The notes under the pieces are model-generated. The model ran no database searches and had not been told where the DNA came from. It saw only the letters and a program-made list of their open reading frames with translations. Below, piece after piece: positions 16,772 through 24,818 of a stretch of 64,000 nt of DNA. The translations under genes and the position numbers were made by a program. How positions within the stretch are numbered: position 1 is the first letter of the stretch; each line of letters starts with the position of its first letter. The stretch comes from Shewanella ulleungensis (GTDB taxonomy: Bacteria; Pseudomonadota; Gammaproteobacteria; Enterobacterales; Shewanellaceae), in assembly GCF_014648315.1 (NCBI RefSeq), contig NZ_BMQW01000010.1, positions 1 through 64,000 on the forward strand, given 5' to 3'.

Positions 16772-18862
16772 ATGTCGTTAAATACGCTTCAAGATGTAGT
16801 ATTAATCGTTGATGATGATCCCGTCATCCGAGTTTTGATGCGTCGAGCAATAAACCATTCTGTTGGCAATATTATTGAGGCCAGCAGTGGTGAAGAGGCT
16901 ATACAGCTTTTTTCCGAACACTCACCAGATTTAATATTGCTCGATGTGTCGATGGACAAAATGAATGGCTTTGAATGTTGTTCAGTGATTCGTTCATTAC
17001 CCGAAGGGGATAATGTCGCTATTATTATGGTGACAGCATTAGATCAACCTCAAGACATTCAAAAAGCCTTCGATGTGGGTGCGACAGACTTTATGACTAA
17101 GCCGGTAAAGTGGCCGTTGCTGAGTCACCGCATCCATTATGTATTAAAAGCCAATAAAACAATTAAAGAGTTAACTAAGAGTAAAAATAAACTTGCCAGA
17201 GCACAGAGCATCGCCCACTTGGGTTCATGGGAGTGGGACTTTATATCCAACAAGCTAGATTGCTCTGATGAAGTTTATCGTATGTTGGGGATGCAACCTC
17301 AAGAGGTAGACATTACATTTTCTAAAATGCTAGAAATCATCCACCCAGATGATCGTGAATTTTTAAAATTAACGGTTAAAACAGCATTAAAGCATCGGAA
17401 AGCCTACGATATTGAATATCGTGTGTTACATGACAGTGGTGAGGTTATTACCCTACATGACCGAACTGATATCACTTATGATTTTGGTGAGCCGCGAATT
17501 AATGGCACTTTGCATGATATTTCAAGCCGCAAAAAATCAGAGCAAGAAATCGCTTATTATGCCTTTTACGATACGTTAACGGATCTACCTAACAGACGTA
17601 AGTTTCTGTTGCAATTAGACTCAGCAATTGCTTTGGCTAAGCGCCATTCAACAAAATTAGCATTACTATTCATTGATTTAGATCATTTCAAAAGAATAAA
17701 CGATACCTTGGGACACAAAACCGGTGATGAATTGCTATGCGAAACGGCGACACGTATAAAAAGTTCTGTACGTATTTCAGATGAGCTTAGTGTCGGCAGC
17801 CGAGTTGAATATGAAAATGAACATCTTGCCCGTTTGGGCGGCGATGAATTCACTTTGCTTTTATGTGAGTTAGAAGCATTTGATAATGTGGCGATTATTG
17901 CTCAGCGAGTGCTTGATGCGCTTTCGAAACCTTTTGTTATTCAGGGGCAACAAACATTTATTTCTGCCAGCATCGGTATTTCTTTTTATCCCGATGACGG
18001 CGAAACCGGTGATATTTTGCTGCAGCATGCAGATACTGCCATGTATGAGGTGAAACACAACGGCAAAAACAGTTATCAACTTTTTTCTCATGAAATGCAT
18101 AAATCGTTAATGGATAGGCTCAAAATTGAAGCCGACCTTCGAGAGGCTATAAGATTAGGAGATCAGTTTGTACTTTATTACCAACCACAAATTGACTCAG
18201 AAAATGACCACATTGTTGGATACGAAGCATTATTGCGCTGGAACCATCCAACAAGAGGCTTGTTAGCACCGATAGATTTTCTCGCGATTGCCGAAAGCAG
18301 CGGCTTGATTATCCCTATTGGAGAATGGGCTTTATATGAAGCTTGTAGCAAAGCGAAACAGATACATATTGCAGATGCCAATTTTCAGCGCATGGCGGTC
18401 AATCTATCTGCATTGCAATTCAACCATGCCAATATTTTAGACCACGTTAAAAGCGCTCTGACTGAAACAGGTTTACCACCAAATCTACTTGAGCTTGAAA
18501 TTACAGAATCGGCCATCATCAGCAACGTTGATGAGGCGATTGCTTTGCTTTTTAAGCTCAAAGAGTTAGGTGTGAAGTTAGCTATTGATGATTTTGGAAC
18601 TGGCTACTCTTCATTAAACTACTTAAAGAGTTTCCCTATTGATACATTAAAAATTGATAAGTCGTTTATAGACGAAATAGTGAATAATCAAAAAGATGCC
18701 GCTATCGCTCGCACAATCGTGCAGTTAGCACTTAATTTAGAGCTCAGTACCATTGCAGAAGGTGTCGAGTACATAGAGCAGCATGATTTACTTAAGGCTA
18801 TGGGATGTACTAATTTGCAAGGTTATTTGTATAGTAAACCCTTACCTCCGGAAATGGTTTAA
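16772..18862 (+). CDS. Response regulator with REC, PAS, GGDEF and EAL domains
   Basis: 696 residues. Receiver (about 10-130) with VLIVDDDP, phospho-acceptor Asp58 in LILLDVS and the switch Lys in TKPVKWP. PAS_3 domain (about 148-263, LGSWEWDF...HPDDREF...GTLHDIS). GGDEF (about 275-435) with an intact LGGDEF near residue 357. EAL (about 445-690) with YEALLRWNHP, ELEITESAI and IDDFGTGYSSL. Both catalytic signatures are intact, so it could make or degrade c-di-GMP, with the receiver and PAS deciding. No cognate kinase is adjacent. GAGAGG precedes the ATG. Its place behind the YfiR cluster suggests it acts in the same pathway. Confidence 0.92.
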   Translation: MSLNTLQDVVLIVDDDPVIRVLMRRAINHSVGNIIEASSGEEAIQLFSEHSPDLILLDVSMDKMNGFECCSVIRSLPEGDNVAIIMVTALDQPQDIQKAFDVGATDFMTKPVKWPLLSHRIHYVLKANKTIKELTKSKNKLARAQSIAHLGSWEWDFISNKLDCSDEVYRMLGMQPQEVDITFSKMLEIIHPDDREFLKLTVKTALKHRKAYDIEYRVLHDSGEVITLHDRTDITYDFGEPRINGTLHDISSRKKSEQEIAYYAFYDTLTDLPNRRKFLLQLDSAIALAKRHSTKLALLFIDLDHFKRINDTLGHKTGDELLCETATRIKSSVRISDELSVGSRVEYENEHLARLGGDEFTLLLCELEAFDNVAIIAQRVLDALSKPFVIQGQQTFISASIGISFYPDDGETGDILLQHADTAMYEVKHNGKNSYQLFSHEMHKSLMDRLKIEADLREAIRLGDQFVLYYQPQIDSENDHIVGYEALLRWNHPTRGLLAPIDFLAIAESSGLIIPIGEWALYEACSKAKQIHIADANFQRMAVNLSALQFNHANILDHVKSALTETGLPPNLLELEITESAIISNVDEAIALLFKLKELGVKLAIDDFGTGYSSLNYLKSFPIDTLKIDKSFIDEIVNNQKDAAIARTIVQLALNLELSTIAEGVEYIEQHDLLKAMGCTNLQGYLYSKPLPPEMV

Positions 18863-19275
18863 TTGTGACGTGACTGGATACACTTTAATGCTTTACCCTT
18901 CAACTTTATTAGTGAGTTGGTTGATGGGAACTGATGATCCATTTCGCTAATGTGACACTCGTATTGGCGTTAAATAGCCGCTTGAAAAAGCGGTCACTTT
19001 CAAAGCCCACATATTATGAAATGGTTTTGATGCTTATGTTGGTAGATATCAGTAATGTATTTGCCATGTCGATCCTTACTTCTTTTGGGATATGCTTGCT
19101 GCCAACACTGAGCAACGATTCAAGTTTCGTTCACTAAAGCAAAATTTTTTAGCCACAGAGCTAATGTTCATTGTCATATTAATTTTATGTTAGTTTGGTC
19201 TAGATGAACCACTCTATTGCCTGAATTTAGCATGTGAATCACATTTATTTAAATCTAATAGGCTTGGCTGAAACT
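18863..19275. other. Intergenic stretch, no convincing gene
   Basis: Apart from a small hairpin (CCGCTT-GAAA-AAGCGG at 18978-18993) that may end transcription from the GGDEF-EAL gene, I see no feature. A 67-codon open frame at 18934-19137 has no ribosome site and no recognisable pattern. Confidence 0.4.
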
Positions 19276-20137
19276 ATGAATCTGCAAAATGTAAAGCAAA
19301 TAACAATAACGTGCAGCGATGGTGAATCTCTTGCTGCCACAGCTTATTAGCCCACCATTACTGCGAAAGGTGCGGTGATGATTGCGCCTGCTACAGGAAT
19401 TAAAAGACAGTTTTATGCTAATTTTGCCAACTACCTTGCCAACAATGGTTATGGCGTTATTACGTTTGATAACCGAGGTATTGGTGGCTCATCAATCGGG
19501 CCAGTTACCCAAAATTCTGCATCGTTACAGCGTTGGGGCGAAAAAGACATGCCAGCGGTGCTGGATTGTTTACAACAGGAATTTCCGCAAACGAAATACC
19601 ATTTGGTGGGGCACAGTGCTGGTGGCCAACTAATAGGATTAATGCATAATGCAATGGCCATTAGTTCAATGTTCAATTTTGCATGTTCTTCAGGTCAGTT
19701 AACAAATATGAAGTTGTCATATTTGATTCAAGCGCATTTTTTTATGAACTTTTTTATCCCGTTAAGTAATGCGATGTTTGGGCATACTAAGTCTCAGTGG
19801 CTGGGTATGGGAGAGCCACTGCCAAAGAGTGTTGCCAAACAATGGCAGCAATGGTGTAACGGCCAAGGTTATGTTAAAACAGCTTTTGGTAAAACTGTGC
19901 ATCAACATTGTTATAACGAACTGACTTTACCGTCATTGTGGGTGTGCGGTGGATGATGATATAGCCAATAATGCCAACGTAGTCGACATGATGTCGGTGT
20001 TCCCTATGCTTAATGGTCAAACCTTAACCATAACGCCAAGTGAACATGGATTATCAGAAATCGGTCATATGAAATTTTTTAGCAGTAAATCACAAATCTT
20101 ATGGCCTTTAGCTTTAAATTGGTTAGATAAACACTAA
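19276..20137 (+). pseudogene. Alpha/beta hydrolase gene with a stop codon and a frameshift
   Basis: ATG 19276 begins MNLQNVKQITITCSDGESLAATAY, then a TAG stop at 19348-19350. The same frame continues with PTITAKGAVMIAPATGI, FDNRGIGGSS and the nucleophile elbow GHSAGGQ. Near 19949 the frame shifts by one base: the first reading ends at TGA 19954-19956, and the other frame continues DDDIANNANVV to TPSEHGLSEIGHMKFF, which holds the likely catalytic Asp and His regions. Together they rebuild a serine hydrolase of about 285 residues. Two independent lesions argue for true decay, not a sequencing slip. The substrate is unknown. Confidence 0.82.
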
Positions 20138-20153
20138 CGTTAAATACTGGCAT

Positions 20154-20188
20154 AAGCCTATTCAATACCCTGAATAGGCTTTTTTATT
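20154..20188 (+). terminator. Rho-independent terminator
   Basis: AAGCCTATTCA and TGAATAGGCTT form an 11-bp stem around ATACCC, then a T run. It ends transcription from the hydrolase pseudogene before the arsenic operon. Confidence 0.85.
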
Positions 20189-20197
20189 ACCTTAGTC

Positions 20198-20225
20198 TTG
20201 TATATGTAAATAATCATATATACAA
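20198..20225 (+). promoter_or_regulatory. Candidate ArsR operator of the arsenic operon
   Basis: TTGTATATG and CATATATACAA flank an AT-rich centre as an imperfect inverted repeat, 33 bases before the likely ATG at 20258. ArsR/SmtB repressors bind such AT-rich dyads over the promoter. It lies directly upstream of the gene whose C-terminus is an ArsR domain, so autoregulation is the simple reading. Confidence 0.55.
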
Positions 20226-20257
20226 TGTTTTTAAGAATTCAGCTGAGCCGATTATCT

Positions 20258-21064
20258 ATGAAAAAGAAAAGTGTATTGTTTTTGTGTACCGGTAACTCTG
20301 CCCGTTCACAAATGGCTGAGGCGTTATTGAGAAGTAAAGCCGCCGAGCAATTTGATGTATTTAGTGCGGGTACCCAGCCAGAGGACATAGACGCCAGAGC
20401 GATTGACGCAATCCAAAAGTTTGGTGTCGACGCGAGTCATTTAAAGTCTAAAAACGTACAAACTTTTGCAGGGAAAGAGTTCGACTACGTGATTACGCTT
20501 TGCGATAAAGCTAATAGCGAATGCCGCAGTTTCCCCGGTGCCGGCAAACAGCTTGCCTGGGATTTCCCCGATCCTAAAACCCGTTCGGGCAACCATCCTT
20601 TCTCCAGCACTCTGACAGAGCTTAACAATCGCTTATCGATGTTTTTGCTGGTGGAACTTAAGGCGTTTGCAGCAGCTGTTGAAGCTACAGCCGAAGACGA
20701 ACAAGCACTCATCAATGTAGACCCCATCGCGTTTTATAAATGCTTAACAGACGATATCCGCTTAAAAACCTTAATGTTGACCCATTATCATGGTGAGCTG
20801 TGTGTTTGTGAGTTAATGCAAGCGCTGGATGAAGATAGCCAACCTAAAGTGTCGCGCAATTTAGCCTTACTGAAAAAAGCCAACATACTTAGCGACCGAA
20901 AACATGGCCAATGGGTGTTTTACCGCATTAACCCAGCATTACCGTTATGGGTAAAGTCGGTTATTGCGCAAACAACTGAAAATAACATTGCACTCATTTT
21001 GCCGTACCTTCAGCGCCTAGACAATATGAAGAATCGCCCTGATAAAGTCAGTTTCTGCCGTTAG
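20258..21064 (+). CDS. Arsenate reductase fused to an ArsR regulator
   Basis: 268 residues from ATG 20258; a longer reading from 20225 is possible. Residues 1-135 are a thioredoxin-type arsenate reductase: the P-loop CTGNSARS with Cys10, the redox pair Cys82 and Cys89, and WDFPDP with Asp105 carry the same numbers as in S. aureus ArsC, which supports this start. Residues about 150-255 are a winged-helix ArsR domain with ELCVCEL, the arsenite-binding Cys-x-Cys, and SRNLALLKKANIL as recognition helix. One protein would thus both reduce arsenate and sense arsenite. It heads an operon with a phosphatase, GAPDH and arsJ. Confidence 0.9.
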   Translation: MKKKSVLFLCTGNSARSQMAEALLRSKAAEQFDVFSAGTQPEDIDARAIDAIQKFGVDASHLKSKNVQTFAGKEFDYVITLCDKANSECRSFPGAGKQLAWDFPDPKTRSGNHPFSSTLTELNNRLSMFLLVELKAFAAAVEATAEDEQALINVDPIAFYKCLTDDIRLKTLMLTHYHGELCVCELMQALDEDSQPKVSRNLALLKKANILSDRKHGQWVFYRINPALPLWVKSVIAQTTENNIALILPYLQRLDNMKNRPDKVSFCR

Positions 21065-21122
21065 GTTTTTACGGATTTTTACCTATATCTGTTAGCCAAT
21101 TAGCCGATTTTTGGAGTTAATA

Positions 21123-21629
21123 ATGCCACCACATCCGTTTGATATTTTGCCAATAGACCCATTCAATGACAATGGCGCTAAATTGATTTTTACCCCGTGC
21201 CCAGGCACGAAAGAGCAAGCATTGGCTGAGTCGCTCAGTACGTTAAAAGTCGCTGGTACTCAAATGTTACTGACCCTGATGTTTGACGAAGAAATGGCCC
21301 GTAATAATGCCAGTGATTTAGCCGCGCAATGTGCAGCTCAGCAAATTACCTGGGTGCAATTACCCATTTTGGATGACGCCGCACCGGGCGCCGAATTTGA
21401 AGCAAGCTGGCTGAAACATAAAGCGCAAATCTTAAATTTGATGAATAACCAGGGCACGATTGCCGTGCACTGCAAAGGCGGATCAGGGCGCACTGGGTTA
21501 GTAATTGGATTAATTCTTGCCAGCTTAGGTTGGCCAAAAGACAAGGTAGTGAGTGCGGTACAAGCACTAAGGCCAAAAGCATTAGCGCACCCTGTACAGC
21601 GCGAATATTTTGATGGGTTTACTCTTTGA
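21123..21629 (+). CDS. Dual-specificity-type (CDKN3-like) phosphatase of the ars operon
   Basis: 168 residues from ATG 21123, which has GGAG six bases ahead; a TTG at 21111 is less likely. The phosphatase P-loop HCKGGSGRTG gives Cys117 and Arg123, and LPILDD near residues 81-85 offers the general-acid Asp. This is the cysteine phosphatase fold close to CDKN3/dual-specificity enzymes. It lies between arsC-arsR and the arsenate GAPDH. Its substrate is unknown: a protein, a sugar phosphate or the 1-arseno-3-phosphoglycerate route are all open. It is distinct from the ArsC fold upstream. Confidence 0.82.
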   Translation: MPPHPFDILPIDPFNDNGAKLIFTPCPGTKEQALAESLSTLKVAGTQMLLTLMFDEEMARNNASDLAAQCAAQQITWVQLPILDDAAPGAEFEASWLKHKAQILNLMNNQGTIAVHCKGGSGRTGLVIGLILASLGWPKDKVVSAVQALRPKALAHPVQREYFDGFTL

Positions 21630-21715
21630 GCTTGTTAATTAAAGACTACAGATAAAAGACGACTAATTAAAGGCTGCTGGTTAATAAGCCAAATAACACA
21701 ATTTAGGGCAATATT

Positions 21716-22726
21716 ATGACGATTAAAATAGGTATTAACGGCTTTGGCCGTATGGGACGTTTATCAATGCGCGCAGCGTACGATTGGGAGGACGTGGAAA
21801 TCGTCCACATTAACGATCCCGCTGGTGATGCGGCAACGTTAGCCCACTTAATGACCTTTGACTCTGTGCATGGGCGCTGGCATCACGAGGCGACCCATCA
21901 AGGCGATGCAATTATCATTAACGGCAAAGCCATTCCATGTACGCAAAACAAAGCCACTCAAGATACTGATTGGTCTAAGTGCGATGTGGTGATTGAAGCG
22001 TCGGGCAAAATTAAAACCAAGGCTTTGTTGCAAGCTTATTTAGATCAAGGCGTTAAACGCGTAGTGGTCACCGCACCGGTTAAAGAAGAGGGCGTGCTCA
22101 ATATTGTGATGGGCGTGAACGATGGCCTGTATGATAAAGCGATCCACCCGATTGTGACCGCGGCATCATGTACCACCAACTGTTTAGCGCCAGTGGTAAA
22201 AGTGATCCACGAAAAAATCGGCATTAAACATGGTTCGATGACCACAATCCACGACATCACTAACACTCAAACTATTTTAGATGCACCGCACAAAGACTTA
22301 CGTCGTGCACGTGCTTGTGGCATTAGTTTAATCCCCACCACAACGGGCTCAGCTACCGCCATTACCCATATTTTCCCTGAGCTCAAAGGCAAGTTAAATG
22401 GCCATGCGATACGTGTACCGTTAGCCAATGCTTCAATTACCGACTGCGTGTTTGAAGTGGCGCGAGGCACCACAGTAGAAGAGGTGAATCAACTGCTTAA
22501 ACAAGCCGCAGACACTGAGCTAAAAGGCATTATGGGCTATGAAGAACGTCCGCTTGTGTCAGTGGATTATAAAACTGATCCGCGCTCAAGCATTATTGAT
22601 GCCTTGTCGACCATGGTGGTTAACGACACTCAAGTGAAGCTATATGTGTGGTACGACAATGAGTGGGGATACGCTAACCGCACCGCTGAGCTTGCCCGCA
22701 AAGTTGGCCTAGCAGATAAGGAATAA
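21716..22726 (+). CDS. ArsJ-associated glyceraldehyde-3-phosphate dehydrogenase
   Basis: 336 residues. The NAD-binding start INGFGRMGRL, the catalytic SCTTNCLAPV with its Cys, and WYDNEWGYANRTAEL at the C-terminus are complete. In ArsJ systems this enzyme joins arsenate to glyceraldehyde 3-phosphate, giving 1-arseno-3-phosphoglycerate, which ArsJ exports. The arsJ-type gene begins 6 bases after its stop, which fixes this role better than central glycolysis. It contains no obvious losses. Confidence 0.92.
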   Translation: MTIKIGINGFGRMGRLSMRAAYDWEDVEIVHINDPAGDAATLAHLMTFDSVHGRWHHEATHQGDAIIINGKAIPCTQNKATQDTDWSKCDVVIEASGKIKTKALLQAYLDQGVKRVVVTAPVKEEGVLNIVMGVNDGLYDKAIHPIVTAASCTTNCLAPVVKVIHEKIGIKHGSMTTIHDITNTQTILDAPHKDLRRARACGISLIPTTTGSATAITHIFPELKGKLNGHAIRVPLANASITDCVFEVARGTTVEEVNQLLKQAADTELKGIMGYEERPLVSVDYKTDPRSSIIDALSTMVVNDTQVKLYVWYDNEWGYANRTAELARKVGLADKE

Positions 22727-22732
22727 CCCAGC

Positions 22733-23950
22733 ATGGGGCTGTTATCACTGAGCGCATTGCCGCCACAAATTAAACAATACCTGATCATTACCGGTAATTA
22801 TTGGGCGTTTACCTTAACCGACGGCGCATTGCGGATGCTGGTGGTGTTGTACTTTCATCAGCTTGGTTACAGCCCGCTTAACATTGCCATGTTGTTTTTG
22901 TTTTATGAAATCTTTGGCGTGGTAACAAATCTAGTTGGCGGTTGGTTAGGCGCAAGGCTAGGGTTAAATAACACCATGAACATCGGCCTTGGGTTGCAAA
23001 TTGTTGCCCTTGCCATGCTTACCGTATCCACCGATATGTTGAGCGTGGTTTATGTGATGGCGGCACAGGCCTTGTCGGGTATCGCTAAAGACTTAAATAA
23101 AATGAGCGCTAAAAGTGCCATTAAAACTCTAGTGCCAGCAGATGCTGAAGGCAAACTTTATCAATGGGTTGCGTTGTTAACGGGCTCTAAAAATGCCTTA
23201 AAAGGGATTGGTTTCTTTTTAGGTGGCGTATTGCTTACAAGCTTAGGATTTAGAGGCGCCATTATATTAATGGCTTCACTATTAGGCATTGTATGGCTAT
23301 TTAGTTTATTGACCTTAAAAGATGACTTAGGCAAAGCGAAAAATAAACCTAAATTCAAAGATATTTTTTCTAAAAGTCAGGCGATTAATCTACTGTCGGC
23401 GGCGCGGATGTTTTTATTTGGTGCCCGCGACGTGTGGTTTGTGGTGGCATTACCGGTCTTTTTAGCCACCACTTTTGGTTGGGATCATTGGTGGGTCGGC
23501 GGCTTTATGGCGAGCTGGGTGATTGGCTACGGTATTGTACAATCTTTTGCGCCGTATTTTACCGGCAAAAAACAAGGTAAGGTGCCAACAGGGCGCTCGG
23601 CCTTTTTATGGGCAACTTACTTACTACTGACTCCCGCCGCGATAGCTGTGGCATTGCATGCTGATTTCTATGTGTTAGAAAGTGTTGTAGTCGGTTTACT
23701 CGTATTTGGTGCGGTATTTGCGATTAACTCATCATTACATAGCTATTTAATTGTTAGTTATGCTGGTCGTGATGGCGTGTCCCTCGATGTGGGCTTTTAC
23801 TATATGGCCAATGCCATGGGGAGGTTAATCGGTACGGTACTGTCTGGTTGGGTTTATCAGGCTTATGGTTTAGAAGCCTGCTTATGGATATCGTGTTTTT
23901 TTATTACCTTAGCAGCATTCATTTCGTTTAAATTGCCCGATAAACAGTAA
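22733..23950 (+). CDS. arsJ: Organoarsenical efflux transporter ArsJ
   Basis: 405 residues with about 11-12 membrane helices of the major facilitator type. The N-terminal part (YWAFTLTDGALRMLVVLYF, FEIFGV-like FYEIFGVVTNLVGGW) and QALSGIAKDLNKMSAKSAIK match ArsJ. ArsJ exports 1-arseno-3-phosphoglycerate, which breaks down outside the cell to arsenate and 3-phosphoglycerate. It is 6 bases after the GAPDH gene and is the last gene of the arsenic operon. Confidence 0.92.
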   Translation: MGLLSLSALPPQIKQYLIITGNYWAFTLTDGALRMLVVLYFHQLGYSPLNIAMLFLFYEIFGVVTNLVGGWLGARLGLNNTMNIGLGLQIVALAMLTVSTDMLSVVYVMAAQALSGIAKDLNKMSAKSAIKTLVPADAEGKLYQWVALLTGSKNALKGIGFFLGGVLLTSLGFRGAIILMASLLGIVWLFSLLTLKDDLGKAKNKPKFKDIFSKSQAINLLSAARMFLFGARDVWFVVALPVFLATTFGWDHWWVGGFMASWVIGYGIVQSFAPYFTGKKQGKVPTGRSAFLWATYLLLTPAAIAVALHADFYVLESVVVGLLVFGAVFAINSSLHSYLIVSYAGRDGVSLDVGFYYMANAMGRLIGTVLSGWVYQAYGLEACLWISCFFITLAAFISFKLPDKQ

Positions 23951-24271
23951 ATGCGAGTGTTCTGTTAGATGCATTATTGTTCACTTATCGATATTTGGCG
24001 ATCTAATCATGATAGCCTGAAACTCTTACCGAATCGTCGGTAAAAATTGCCTGCTTGTTTGTGGCTTTCTCATCATTAGCTTTCTCACCTTTAATTTAAA
24101 AAACTTATAAATCATTGTCTTATTGTACTTTTGAAAAGTTGGCACAATGCTGGCTTTAACTAATACATAGTCGTGATGCGGCAAATTAATGTAAAGGAGC
24201 AACATATTGTCATCCTTATCATCATTAATTTAACCGACATCATAAAGTGAAACATGTACCAAGGAGGTTTT
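23951..24271. other. Intergenic stretch with a sigma-54 promoter candidate
   Basis: No coding sequence is seen in the ~320 bases after arsJ. Near 24025-24045 a short CCGAATCGTCGG dyad lies in otherwise plain sequence. The main feature is the -24/-12 element at 24139-24156, listed separately, about 105 bases ahead of the DUF1328 gene. Confidence 0.4.
24139..24156 (+). promoter_or_regulatory. Candidate sigma-54 promoter
   Basis: TTGGCACAATGCTGGCTT has the GG at 24141-24142 and the GC at 24153-24154, exactly 12 apart as in the -24/-12 consensus TGGCAC-N5-TTGC. Only one base of the -12 core differs. It points at the DUF1328 gene at 24272, leaving a leader of about 105 bases. A nearly identical element precedes the BON gene, and a sigma-54 activator gene is in the window. 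Confidence 0.6.
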
Positions 24272-24445
24272 ATGTTGGGCTGGACATTAATGTTTTTAGT
24301 AATAGCCGTTATTGCAGGTCTATTAGGTTTTAGTGGTATTGCTGGTGCAGCAGCAGGTATCGCAAAAATTATTTTCTTTATCTTTGTTGTGTTGTTACTG
24401 ATTTCGCTAGTGTCGAATGCACTGCGTGGTAAATCGCCTCGATAA
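24272..24445 (+). CDS. DUF1328 small membrane protein (YtjA-like)
   Basis: 57 residues with two hydrophobic helices, MLGWTLMFLVIAVIAGLLGF and the IIFFIFVVLLLISLV stretch, joined by GIAGAAAGIAK. This is the compact DUF1328/YtjA pattern. The ATG at 24272 is chosen because AAGGAGG lies 5 bases ahead; an ATG at 24254 would add six residues without such a site. Function is unknown; homologues are often stress-induced. It follows a sigma-54 promoter candidate. Confidence 0.85.
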   Translation: MLGWTLMFLVIAVIAGLLGFSGIAGAAAGIAKIIFFIFVVLLLISLVSNALRGKSPR

Positions 24446-24555
24446 AGTTTTCTAAATAATAAACATAGCTAATTTGTTAATTCAGCTTATCTTAATATAG
24501 CTGGTTGAAAAATTTATCAGCAATTAAATCTTTACCATCATCAAGGAGATGAATT

Positions 24556-24750
24556 ATGAAATTATTAAAATTAATCACAATGGCGAGTTTTATGGTGTTG
24601 TTAACAGCTGGTTTGTCAGCATGTTCAGACAATAAAGCCGAAAATGCTGGTGAGAAGGTCGATGAGATGATTCAAGATGCTGGTAATGCAGTTGAGGATG
24701 CTTGTGAAGATGTAAAAGAAGGCATGAAAGCTGAAGATCCAGACTGCTAA
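24556..24750 (+). CDS. Small lipoprotein
   Basis: 64 residues. A signal peptide with lipobox LSAC puts the lipid on Cys23. The mature 42 residues are highly acidic (DEMIQDAGNAVEDACEDVKEG) and contain two more Cys. AAGGAG precedes the ATG. The size and low complexity recall entericidin-like lipoproteins, but no specific family is certain. It lies 110 bases after the DUF1328 gene and ends at a terminator, so both may be in one sigma-54-driven unit. Confidence 0.78.
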   Translation: MKLLKLITMASFMVLLTAGLSACSDNKAENAGEKVDEMIQDAGNAVEDACEDVKEGMKAEDPDC

Positions 24751-24758
24751 TAATATAA

Positions 24759-24793
24759 CGGTACTCATGCATTAGGCATGAGTACCGCTTTTG
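24759..24793 (+). terminator. Rho-independent terminator
   Basis: CGGTACTCATGC and GCATGAGTACCG form a perfect 12-bp stem around ATTAG, followed by CTTTTG. It closes the DUF1328-lipoprotein unit ahead of the phosphatase-kinase gene. Confidence 0.85.
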
Positions 24794-24818
24794 TTATTTC
24801 ATTTTAGGAGGACAGATT

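Noticed and set aside
18934..19137. 67-codon open frame after the GGDEF-EAL gene
   Set aside because: No ribosome site, no recognisable pattern, isolated.
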